DNA from: Actinomycetales bacterium UBA1416
Lineage (GTDB): Bacteria; Actinomycetota; Actinomycetes; Actinomycetales; Actinomycetaceae
DNA length: 19,855 bases
Direction of reading: 5' to 3'
Assembly: GCA_002304945.1 (NCBI GenBank)
Contig: DBPQ01000107.1
Coordinates: forward strand, 24,600 to 44,454
In this document: in pieces, positions 6,929 through 12,883 of the stretch
Layout: every line of letters begins with the position of its first letter
Position numbering within the stretch: position 1 is the first letter of the stretch
Notes under the pieces: generated by a model
Databases searched by the model: none
The model's input: only the letters and a program-made list of their open reading frames with translations
What the model was told of the DNA's origin: nothing
Position numbers and translations under genes: made by a program

Positions 6929-6948
6929 ATAGTTGATTGTTCAACTAT
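6929..6948. promoter_or_regulatory. Probable MarR operator, perfect inverted repeat
   Basis: ATAGTTGA-TTGT-TCAACTAT has two perfect 8-base arms around a 4-base spacer. It is strikingly AT-rich for this genome. It sits between the divergent marR and yceI genes, where autoregulatory MarR sites are normally found, and its TTGA...TCAA core resembles known MarR boxes. It overlaps plausible promoter hexamers (TTGCAT at 6925-6930, TATATG at 6946-6951), so bound repressor would block transcription. Confidence 0.8.
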
Positions 6949-6990
6949 ATGGTGGGGGTGTTCCCAATCGCCAATCAGGAGGAGACCCTC

Positions 6991-7524
6991 ATGATCCCCG
7001 CAGGTACCTACACCATCGAGCGCGAGCACTCCGAGCTCGGCTTCCAGGTCCGCCACGCCGGCATCGCCAAGGTGCGCGGCAAGTTCACCGAGTACGACGG
7101 CACCATCGTGGTGGCCGACGACGTCGCCCAGTCCTCCGCCGAGGTGACCATGCAGACCGCGTCGGTCTTCACCGGCTCCGAGGCGCGCGACAACCACCTG
7201 CGCTCCGCCGACTTCTTCGACGCCGAGGCCAACCCCACCATCACCTTCCGTTCCACCGAGGTGCGTCTCGACGGCGGTGAGGATCTCGCCCTCGCCGGCG
7301 ACCTCACCATCAACGGCGTGACCCGCCCCGTCGAGCTCGAGGTGGAGTACAACGGTGCGGCCACCGACCCGTTCGGCAACCAGCGCATCGGCTTCGAGGC
7401 CAAGACCAGGGTCAACCGCAAGGACTTCGGCCTCACCTGGAACGCCGCCCTCGAGACCGGCGGCGTGCTCGTCTCCGACCAGGTGACCATCCTGCTCGAC
7501 GTCTCCGCGGTCAAGCAGGCCTGA
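6991..7524 (+). CDS. YceI-family lipocalin-like protein
   Basis: A 177-residue YceI-family protein. The family folds as an antiparallel barrel that binds long isoprenoids or amphiphiles. The start P-A-G-T-Y-T-I-E-R-E-H-S-E-L-G-F-x-V-R-H, the middle H-L-R-S-A-D-F-F-D and the end motif G-x-L-T-I-N-G-V-T-R-P-V-E-L are diagnostic. No signal peptide is present, so the protein should be cytoplasmic, as in many actinobacterial members. The start at 6991 is preceded by AGGAGGAG (6977-6984) with a 6-base spacer. An in-frame TTG at 6937 lies inside the operator and is rejected. It diverges from marR and is probably repressed by it. A link to menaquinone or polyprenyl handling is conceivable, given the neighbours, but unproven. 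Confidence 0.93.
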   Translation: MIPAGTYTIEREHSELGFQVRHAGIAKVRGKFTEYDGTIVVADDVAQSSAEVTMQTASVFTGSEARDNHLRSADFFDAEANPTITFRSTEVRLDGGEDLALAGDLTINGVTRPVELEVEYNGAATDPFGNQRIGFEAKTRVNRKDFGLTWNAALETGGVLVSDQVTILLDVSAVKQA

Positions 7525-7542
7525 GCCGCCTCACCCTTCCGT

Positions 7543-7575
7543 CCGAACGGCGTGCCCCCCGGGCACGCCGTTCGG
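7543..7575. terminator. Bidirectional terminator hairpin
   Basis: A perfect 15-base stem, CCGAACGGCGTGCCC (7543-7557) with GGGCACGCCGTTCGG (7561-7575), and a CCC loop. It lies between the stop of yceI and the stop of the convergent glutaredoxin-like gene, where a shared terminator is expected. There is no U-tract, which is usual for actinobacteria. Confidence 0.85.
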
Positions 7576-7579
7576 TGCG

Positions 7580-7798
7580 TCACAGGGCGCGCCGGAGCGT
7601 CTCCTCCTCCACGAACCAGCGCGCGATCACCCGGCCGTCCACCGTGACGACGGGGACGTCGTCCGAGTAGCGGGCACGCAGCGCCTCGTCCGCGTCGATG
7701 TCGACGACGGTCCACTCCTCGCAGACGGCCGCCACCACGGCCAACGCCTCCTCGCAGAGGTGGCATCCCTGGCGCGAGTACACGGTCACGCGTGCCAT
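7580..7798 (-). CDS. Glutaredoxin-like thiol protein (CHLC type)
   Basis: A 72-residue short thioredoxin-fold protein with active site Q-G-C-H-L-C (C12, C15), then a D-D-V-P-V-V cis-proline segment near residues 47-52. This is the glutaredoxin-like DUF836 type, shorter than a classical glutaredoxin. Its partner in actinobacteria is unknown; mycothiol or thioredoxin-linked reduction is inferred. The ATG at 7798 has GGGAGGA upstream. The C-terminal W-F-V-E-E-E-T-L-R-R segment is normal for the family. From memory the Mycobacterium relative is Rv0508, in the same chromosomal neighbourhood as the HTH and bS22 homologues. Confidence 0.88.
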   Translation of the reverse strand: MARVTVYSRQGCHLCEEALAVVAAVCEEWTVVDIDADEALRARYSDDVPVVTVDGRVIARWFVEEETLRRAL

Positions 7799-7816
7799 CG
7801 AAGTCCTCCCATGCGA

Positions 7817-7840
7817 AGGCCCGGCGCGACGGCCGGGCCT
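7817..7840 (-). terminator. Hairpin downstream of the bS22 gene
   Basis: AGGCCCGGC (7817-7825) pairs perfectly with GCCGGGCCT (7832-7840) around a 6-base loop. It lies just after the bS22 stop and before the glutaredoxin start, so it is a likely terminator or attenuator between them. The bS22 message should be far more abundant than that of the next gene. Confidence 0.6.
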
Positions 7841-7847
7841 GTGCTCG

Positions 7848-7946
7848 CTACTTCTTGTTGCGGCGCTGGTGGCGAGTCTTGCGGAGCAGCTTGCGGTGCT
7901 TCTTCTTCGCCATGCGCTTGCGGCGCTTCTTGATGACAGAACCCAT
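7848..7946 (-). CDS. Ribosomal mini-protein bS22 (AURKAIP1/COX24 domain)
   Basis: A 32-residue, extremely basic protein. It starts M-G-S-V-I-K-K-R-R-K-R-M and continues K-K-K-H-R-K-L-L-R-K-T-R. This is the conserved actinobacterial mini-protein seen in the mycobacterial small subunit and named bS22; it shares its motif with mitochondrial AURKAIP1/COX24. It is too short for most gene finders. GGAAGG precedes the ATG at suitable distance. It follows the HTH gene on the same strand by 60 bases. From memory the same two-gene order occurs in Mycobacterium (Rv0500A, Rv0500B). A function in the 30S subunit is family knowledge and was not tested here. Confidence 0.92.
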   Translation of the reverse strand: MGSVIKKRRKRMAKKKHRKLLRKTRHQRRNKK

Positions 7947-7968
7947 GGGGTGCCTTCCGGATCGAGGG

Positions 7969-7988
7969 GGGCGCGACGTCCCGCGCCC
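7969..7988 (-). other. Short GC hairpin in the bS22 leader
   Basis: GGGCGCG (7969-7975) pairs with CGCGCCC (7982-7988). It is in the 60-base spacer between the HTH gene stop and the bS22 start. It could end the HTH transcript or be a leader structure of the ribosomal gene. The stem is short and chance is possible in this GC-rich DNA. Confidence 0.35.
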
Positions 7989-8006
7989 ATGCGACAAGGA
8001 GTGAGT

Positions 8007-8231
8007 CTAGCCGTCCTCACCGATGGCGCGAGACTGCTCCCAGTCCGCCAGCCCCTCGGCGATCAGGTCCTCCACCGCCTTGGCCGGGACACGGAACGAC
8101 CGGCCCATGCGGACGGCCGGCATCTGCCCGGAGTGCACCATGCGGTAGACGGTCATCCGCGAGACGCGCATCACGTCCGCCACCTCGGCGACGGTCAGGA
8201 AGCGCGGGGCCTCCTGGGGGCGATCAGACAT
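8007..8231 (-). CDS. Small excisionase-type HTH DNA-binding protein
   Basis: A 74-residue protein with one helix-turn-helix of the excisionase/MerR-like group. The segment F-L-T-V-A-E-V-A-D-V-M-R-V-S-R-M-T-V-Y-R-M-V-H-S-G-Q-M-P-A-V-R-M-G-R-S-F (split by the turn near residue 28) is followed by V-P-A-K-A-V-E-D-L-I. BldC is a relative in general design. This lineage is the separate, highly conserved actinobacterial protein found beside bS22, so it is not evidence for phage or integrative DNA. Targets are unknown. The ATG at 8231 has only a weak Shine-Dalgarno. The 126-base gap 8232-8357 upstream should carry its promoter, but no convincing hexamers are visible. Confidence 0.9.
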   Translation of the reverse strand: MSDRPQEAPRFLTVAEVADVMRVSRMTVYRMVHSGQMPAVRMGRSFRVPAKAVEDLIAEGLADWEQSRAIGEDG

Positions 8232-8357
8232 TGCGTTCCATCCGGACGACACGCGTGCGCGCCACCGCGCACGACCAACGTTCGAATGCTCCCAGAAACT
8301 CAGGCGTCCCACAATTCACTTCGGCCCCAGATCTCATGCGAATTCGGGGACCTGCCC

Positions 8358-9518
8358 TCAGGCGGTGAGGGGATCGAGCCCGAGACAGGGGAAGGCGGCG
8401 TTGCGCGTGGCCATGATGGCGCGGTCGACGGCGTCCGCCGGGTCGTGCCCGGCGTGGAAGGGCCGCCACCGCACCGTGACGCCGTCGCCCATGGTCTCCG
8501 GCGCCGGCTGCCCGGTGAGCGCCCGGGCGCGCTGCCGCCACGCCTCCGGCGTCGGGGTGGCGGGGTCCAGCCCGACCCCGGCGACGACGGCCGCCACGTG
8601 CGTCCACACGCGCGGCACCACCGTGAGGTCGTACCCGCCCCCGCCGACGGCCAGCCAGCGTCCGGACGCGTGCGCGTCCGCGAGGCCCGCCAGCATCCGG
8701 GCCGCCTCCCGCTGCGCCTCGACGCTGATCGCGAGCCCACCGAGCGGGTCGGCGGCGTGGGTGTCGCAGCCGTGCTGCGTGACCAGCGCGAACGGGCGCA
8801 CCTCGCGCAGCACCGGCTCGACGACGGCGTCGAGGCCCCGCAGCCAGCCGGCGTCCGTGACGTCCTCGGGGAGGGCGAGGTTCACGCTGTGGCCGCGGCC
8901 CGCGCCGCTGCCCGTCTCGGTGGGGTACCCGGTGTGCGGGAAGATGGACCGCGGGTGCTGGTGCACGGAGATGGTGGTCACGCGGTCGTCCGACTCGAAG
9001 ATCTGCTGCACGCCGTCCCCGTGGTGCACGTCGAGATCCACGTAGACGACCGGGCCGTGCGCCCGCAACAGGGCGATCGCGACCGCGAGATCGTTGAACA
9101 CGCAGAAGCCGGCCGCGGAGGACGCCACGGCGTGGTGCATGCCCCCGGCGGGAGAGAAGGCCCGCCGCGCCTGCCCCGACGCCAGCAGGCCCGCGGCCTC
9201 CGCGGCCGCCCCCGCCACCCGTGCGGCGGCGTCGAACATCCCGGGGAAGACGGGCGTGTCCGAATCCCCGAGGCCGAACCCCGGCTGGGGCTCTCCCGTC
9301 GCGCCGGCGCGCCGGACGGCGGCGAGGAGGGCGGGGTCGTGGACGAGCTCGAGCTCGGCGTCGGTGGCGAGGCGTGGGGCACGGACGTCGAGGTGCTCCA
9401 GGAGGCCGAGCTCCTCGGCGAGGCAGACGGTCAGCTCGAGGCGACGCGGGTCCATCGGGTGACCGGGGCCGAAGTGGTAGGCAAGGAGGCTCTCGCTCCA
9501 CATCATCACCGGGCGCAC
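8358..9518 (-). CDS. acuC: Acetoin utilization protein AcuC, histone deacetylase family
   Basis: A zinc-dependent deacylase, 386 residues from the start chosen. All family motifs are present: the His pair in G-G-M-H-H-A, the metal ligands in V-D-L-D-V-H-H-G-D-G-V-Q, S-V-H-Q-H-P-R-S-I-F-P, the D-x-H of Q-H-G-C-D-T-H-A-A-D-P-L, and the late G-G-G-G-Y active-site tyrosine. AcuC removes acetyl groups from acetyl-CoA synthetase in other bacteria; here that is by analogy. I favour the GTG at 9518, giving V-R-P-V-M-M-W-S-E-S. It aligns with the family start and lies 7 bases after TACCGT (leaderless type). The longest frame starts at a GTG at 9557 and adds 13 atypical residues. No acetoin genes are nearby. 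Confidence 0.92.
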   Translation of the reverse strand: MRPVMMWSESLLAYHFGPGHPMDPRRLELTVCLAEELGLLEHLDVRAPRLATDAELELVHDPALLAAVRRAGATGEPQPGFGLGDSDTPVFPGMFDAAARVAGAAAEAAGLLASGQARRAFSPAGGMHHAVASSAAGFCVFNDLAVAIALLRAHGPVVYVDLDVHHGDGVQQIFESDDRVTTISVHQHPRSIFPHTGYPTETGSGAGRGHSVNLALPEDVTDAGWLRGLDAVVEPVLREVRPFALVTQHGCDTHAADPLGGLAISVEAQREAARMLAGLADAHASGRWLAVGGGGYDLTVVPRVWTHVAAVVAGVGLDPATPTPEAWRQRARALTGQPAPETMGDGVTVRWRPFHAGHDPADAVDRAIMATRNAAFPCLGLDPLTA

Positions 9519-9525
9519 GGGGGCA

Positions 9526-9531
9526 ACGGTA
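9526..9531 (-). promoter_or_regulatory. Possible leaderless -10 element for acuC
   Basis: TACCGT on the minus strand (TANNNT type) ends 7 bases before the GTG at 9518. No Shine-Dalgarno precedes any candidate start of acuC. No convincing -35 is visible. Confidence 0.35.
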
Positions 9532-9588
9532 GTACGTGTGGGCGCGGTCACGCCCACTCTGAGACGCTCGTCACCAATTGGGTTACGA

Positions 9589-9608
9589 AATCGTTATCGA
9601 TAACGATT
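9589..9608. promoter_or_regulatory. LacI-type palindromic operator of the sugar operon
   Basis: AATCGTTATCGATAACGATT is a perfect 20-base palindrome with a central CG step, the hallmark of LacI/GalR-family operators. It lies 68 bases before the solute-binding protein start and 70 bases before the preferred acuC start. A consensus TTGACA at 9607-9612 overlaps its last two bases, so binding should block RNA polymerase on the sugar operon. No LacI-family gene is inside the window. Confidence 0.85.
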
Positions 9609-9636
9609 GACAGTGTGATGTCGCTCCCGTCAACGT
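9607..9636 (+). promoter_or_regulatory. Probable sugar operon promoter
   Basis: TTGACA at 9607-9612 is a perfect -35 hexamer. The expected -10 region near 9630-9636 (TCAACGT) is poor, as is common for regulated promoters. The message would have a leader of about 35 bases with AAGGGG at 9664-9669, 7 bases before the ATG at 9677. Confidence 0.5.
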
Positions 9637-9676
9637 CGAGCCACCATCAGTTCGATGACGATCAAGGGGTTCCACG

Positions 9677-11005
9677 ATGATGAGGAAGACACGGGGCGCG
9701 GCGCTCGTCGCGCTCGGCGCGAGCTTCGCACTCCTCGCCGGTTGCGGCGGCGGAGACAGCACCGACGGCGGTACCACGGGCGCCGCCACGGGTGGCGCCA
9801 CGGGTGGCGGCGAGGCCGTCGCGATGACCTTCTGGCACAACTCGACCACCGGCGAGGGCCGGCAGTACTGGGAGGACACGGTCGCCGACTTCGAGGCCGC
9901 CAACCCCGGCGTGACCATCGAGATCCAGGCGATCCAGAACGAGGACCTGGACGGCAAGCTCCAGACCGCACTCAACTCGGGCGACGCCCCGGACATCTTC
10001 ATGCAACGCGGTGGCGGCAAGCTCGCGGACATGGTGGCGGCCGGCCAGGTCATGGACATCGCCGACATGATCGACGACGCCACGAAGACCGCCGTCGGCG
10101 AGGGCGCCTTCGGCGCCTACACGATCGACGGCGCCATCTACGCCATGCCCACCTCCATCCTCCCGGGCGGCATGTTCTACACCGAGTCCCTCTTCGAGGA
10201 CGCCGGCATCGAGACACCGCCGGCCACCTTCGAGGAGATGAACGACGCCGTCGCCAAGCTCAAGGAGACCGGTGTCGAGCCCATCGCCCTCGGCGGCAAG
10301 GACGCGTGGCCGGCGGCGCACTGGTACTACTTCTTCGCGCTGCGGCAGTGCTCGCAGGAGGCGCTGGAGAACACGCTGGCCACCAAGGACTTCAGTGACG
10401 CCTGCTGGCTCCGCGCCGGCGAGAGCCTGGCGGACTTCGCGGCCACCGAACCGTTCAACCAGGGCTTCCTGACCACGTCCGCCCAGCAGGGCGCCGGTTC
10501 GTCCGCGGGCCTCGTCGCCAACTACCAGGCCGCCATGGAGCTCATGGGGGCGTGGAACACGGGCGTCATCCGCTCCCTCACCCCGGACCAGCAGGACCTC
10601 CCCGACCTCAACTGGTTCCCCTTCCCGGCCGTCGAGGGCGGCGAGGGTGACCCGAAGGCCATGATGGGTGGGGTCGACGGCTTCTCCTGCGCGGCCAGCG
10701 CACCCGCCGAGCAGTGCACCGCCTTCCTCAACTTCTTCATGCAGCAGGAGTACCAGGAGGGCTACGCCACCGCCTTCGGCACCATTCCCACGAGCCAGGA
10801 GGCGCAGGGCGTCGTCGAACTGAAGTCGATCAAGTCCATCCTCGAGGCCTACAACGAGGCCCCGTACGTGGTGCTGTGGCTCGACACCCACCTCGGCCAG
10901 AACGTCGGCAACGCGCTGAACGCCGGGGTCGTCGAGATGCTCGCCGGGAACGGCACGCCTGAGGGCATCATCCAGGCCGTCTCCGACGCGGCGGCCCGGG
11001 GCTAG
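9677..11005 (+). CDS. Sugar ABC transporter solute-binding lipoprotein
   Basis: A 442-residue cluster B (family 1, oligosaccharide) solute-binding protein. The lipoprotein signal ends in L-L-A-G-C (Cys23), then a flexible Gly/Thr linker to about residue 47. The mature fold begins with M-T-F-W-H-N-S-T-T-G-E-G and continues with F-E-A-A-N-P-G-V-T-I-E and S-G-D-A-P-D-I-F. The conserved tryptophans suit sugar stacking. It should hand a short oligosaccharide to the two permeases 7 bases downstream. The coupled GH3 gene makes a beta-linked xylo- or gluco-oligosaccharide the best guess, in the style of BxlE of Streptomyces. A tandem ATG at 9680 is an alternative start. A LacI-type palindrome precedes the gene. 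Confidence 0.92.
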   Translation: MMRKTRGAALVALGASFALLAGCGGGDSTDGGTTGAATGGATGGGEAVAMTFWHNSTTGEGRQYWEDTVADFEAANPGVTIEIQAIQNEDLDGKLQTALNSGDAPDIFMQRGGGKLADMVAAGQVMDIADMIDDATKTAVGEGAFGAYTIDGAIYAMPTSILPGGMFYTESLFEDAGIETPPATFEEMNDAVAKLKETGVEPIALGGKDAWPAAHWYYFFALRQCSQEALENTLATKDFSDACWLRAGESLADFAATEPFNQGFLTTSAQQGAGSSAGLVANYQAAMELMGAWNTGVIRSLTPDQQDLPDLNWFPFPAVEGGEGDPKAMMGGVDGFSCAASAPAEQCTAFLNFFMQQEYQEGYATAFGTIPTSQEAQGVVELKSIKSILEAYNEAPYVVLWLDTHLGQNVGNALNAGVVEMLAGNGTPEGIIQAVSDAAARG

Positions 11006-11012
11006 TCCGACC

Positions 11013-12014
11013 ATGAGCGAATCGCTGGCCATGAGGGCTCCCGGAGGGGACCTCTCAGGGGCTGGGGCCGGTGCGGAAGCACCGGCCCCAGCCGGCCGGC
11101 CCCGCCGCGGGGTCGACTGGCGCAAGCTCCTCGAGATCGCCGTCCTCGCCGGCCCCGGCATCCTGATCTTCCTGACCTTCGTCATCGTCCCCGTGGTGAT
11201 GGCGGCCTACTACGGCTTCTACCGGTGGAACGGCTACGGCACCCCCACCGACTTCGTGTTCCTCGACAACTACCGCCTCATCCTCACCGACCAGAACTTC
11301 CGCGAGGCGCTCGGCCACAACTTCTTCATCGTGGTCGCCTCGCTCGTCCTCCAGGGCCCCGCCGCCGTCCTGATGGCGCTCATGCTCAACCAGAAGATGC
11401 GCGGCCGCTCCCTGATCCGCGTCCTCATCTTCGTCCCCTATGTGATCGCCGAGGTCATCGTGGGAACCGGCTGGAGCCTCATGCTCCAGACCACCGGCGC
11501 GGTCAACGACATGCTGGAGAAGCTGGGCCTGTCCGGCTGGGCCGTCGACTGGATCGCGGACCCGGACGTCGCCATCTGGTCCCTCATGGTGATCATCTCG
11601 TGGAAGTACATCGGCTTCGCCGTCATCCTCTTCCTCGCCGGCCTGCAGAGCATCCCGGAGGAGCTCTACGAGGCCGCCTCGATCGACGGCGCCTCCTACT
11701 GGCAGATGCAGTTCCGCATCACCCTGCCCCTCCTCGGCCCCACGATCCGGATCTGGGCGTTCCTCTCGATCATCGGCTCGCTCCAGCTCTTCGACCTCGT
11801 CTACATCATCTGGGGCCAGTACGTCTCCGACACCGCCGGAACCTCCACGATGGCCACCTACATGGTCACCTACGGCCGCAACGCCGGGGCCTTCGGCTAC
11901 GGCAACGCCGTCGCGGTCGTGCTGTTCATCATCTCGCTCACCATCGCCCTGATCTACCAGCGCTACGTGCTGCGGCGGGACACCGAGGGCGCCCTCACGG
12001 AACGGAAGAAGTGA
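11013..12014 (+). CDS. Sugar ABC transporter permease (MalF/UgpA type)
   Basis: A 333-residue inner-membrane permease with six helices after a 40-residue cytoplasmic head. The EAA loop that contacts the ATPase, E-E-L-Y-E-A-A-S-I-D-G-A-S-Y-W-Q (near residues 218-233), is intact. The head is low complexity (G-A-G-A-G-A-E-A-P-A-P-A-G). Its codons form a perfect 15-base hairpin (separate entry), so its sequence may be shaped by RNA structure. No in-frame start exists between the hairpin and the first helix, so the ATG at 11013 stands although its Shine-Dalgarno is weak. The stop overlaps the next start by one base. No ATPase gene lies in the cassette, so a shared MsiK-type ATPase is expected. Confidence 0.92.
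   Translation: MSESLAMRAPGGDLSGAGAGAEAPAPAGRPRRGVDWRKLLEIAVLAGPGILIFLTFVIVPVVMAAYYGFYRWNGYGTPTDFVFLDNYRLILTDQNFREALGHNFFIVVASLVLQGPAAVLMALMLNQKMRGRSLIRVLIFVPYVIAEVIVGTGWSLMLQTTGAVNDMLEKLGLSGWAVDWIADPDVAIWSLMVIISWKYIGFAVILFLAGLQSIPEELYEAASIDGASYWQMQFRITLPLLGPTIRIWAFLSIIGSLQLFDLVYIIWGQYVSDTAGTSTMATYMVTYGRNAGAFGYGNAVAVVLFIISLTIALIYQRYVLRRDTEGALTERKK
11060..11093 (+). other. Strong GGAA-loop hairpin inside the first permease gene
   Basis: A 15-base perfect stem, GGCTGGGGCCGGTGC (11060-11074) with GCACCGGCCCCAGCC (11079-11093), closed by GGAA, a GNRA-class tetraloop. It starts 48 bases after the permease ATG. There is no U-tract. In this position it could protect the upstream solute-binding protein message from 3' decay or slow transcription into the permeases. 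Confidence 0.75.
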
Positions 12015-12880
12015 TGACGACGACCGACGCTCCCCCGAGCCAGAAGCTCCGCAAGTCCTCGCGCCTCCACCGGGCCGGCTGGCACGCGTACGCGATCGCC
12101 TGGCTGTTCGTGGGGATCAACATCGCCCCGGTGGTCTACATCATCCTCGGGGGGTTCCGCACCAACTCCCAGATCACCACCGACCCGTCCGGCTTCCCGA
12201 ATCCCTGGGAGGTCGAGAACTACCTCGCGGTCCTCCAGGCGGAGATCTTCTGGAAGCAGCTCTCCAACTCGGCGATCGCCGCGATCGCCACGACCATCGG
12301 CGTCGTCGTGCTCGGGGTCATGGCCAGCTACGTGGTGGCCCGGTACGACTTCAAGGGGCGCGGCGCCATGTACTCGCTGTTCGCCGCCGGCCTGATGTTC
12401 CCCATGACCGTGGCGATCACGCCGCTGTACATCATGGTGCGGAACCTGGGCCTCACCAACAGCCTGGGCGGCATCATCCTGCCGCAGATCGCCTTCGCCC
12501 TGCCCACCACCGTGATCATCCTCGTGCCGTTCCTGCGGGCCATCCCCAAGGAGCTCGAGGAGGCCGCGGCCATGGACGGCGCCGGCCGGCTCGGGTTCTT
12601 CTTCCGGATGGTGGTGCCGCTCTCGATCCCCGGCGTCATCACGGTGGGGATCCTCGCGTTCATCGCGAGCTGGAACGCCTACCTGCTCCCCCTTTTCATC
12701 CTGAACAACGAGATGCAGTACACCCTGCCGCTCGGGGTGCAGGCGTTCTCCTCCCAGTACTCGGTGGACACGGCGCGGGTGCTCGCCTTCACCTCGCTCT
12801 CGATGATCCCCGCCCTCGTCTTCTTCTCGCTGTTCGAGCGCCGCATCGTCGGCGGGCTGACCGGCGCCGTGAAGGGCTGA
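12014..12880 (+). CDS. Sugar ABC transporter permease (MalG/UgpE type)
   Basis: A 288-residue permease, the second half of the transport channel. Six helices are readable from residue 27 onward. The EAA loop, E-L-E-E-A-A-A-M-D-G-A-G-R-L-G-F-F (near residues 178-194), is complete, with the usual R-M-V-V-P-L-S-I-P-G after it. The early G-G-F-R-T-N-S-Q-I segment and F-P-N-P-W are typical of the MalG side. The ATG at 12014 shares its A with the stop of the previous gene (TGATG), so translation is coupled. Only 3 bases separate its stop from the GH3 start. It should work with the other permease and an ATPase encoded elsewhere. Confidence 0.92.
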   Translation: MTTTDAPPSQKLRKSSRLHRAGWHAYAIAWLFVGINIAPVVYIILGGFRTNSQITTDPSGFPNPWEVENYLAVLQAEIFWKQLSNSAIAAIATTIGVVVLGVMASYVVARYDFKGRGAMYSLFAAGLMFPMTVAITPLYIMVRNLGLTNSLGGIILPQIAFALPTTVIILVPFLRAIPKELEEAAAMDGAGRLGFFFRMVVPLSIPGVITVGILAFIASWNAYLLPLFILNNEMQYTLPLGVQAFSSQYSVDTARVLAFTSLSMIPALVFFSLFERRIVGGLTGAVKG

Positions 12881-12883
12881 CCC

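Noticed and set aside
6937..6990. Upstream TTG start for the YceI gene
   Set aside because: It falls inside the operator palindrome and lacks a ribosome site, while the ATG at 6991 has a strong one.
8007..8231. Excisionase-like HTH protein as a sign of a prophage or integrative element
   Set aside because: No integrase, attachment repeats or phage genes are present. The gene sits beside bS22 as in many actinobacteria, so it is a housekeeping locus.
8270..8300. Sequence like a tRNA T-loop (GTTCGAA) in the gap before the HTH gene
   Set aside because: The flanking bases do not form a T-stem, and no acceptor or anticodon arms can be folded within the 126-base gap.
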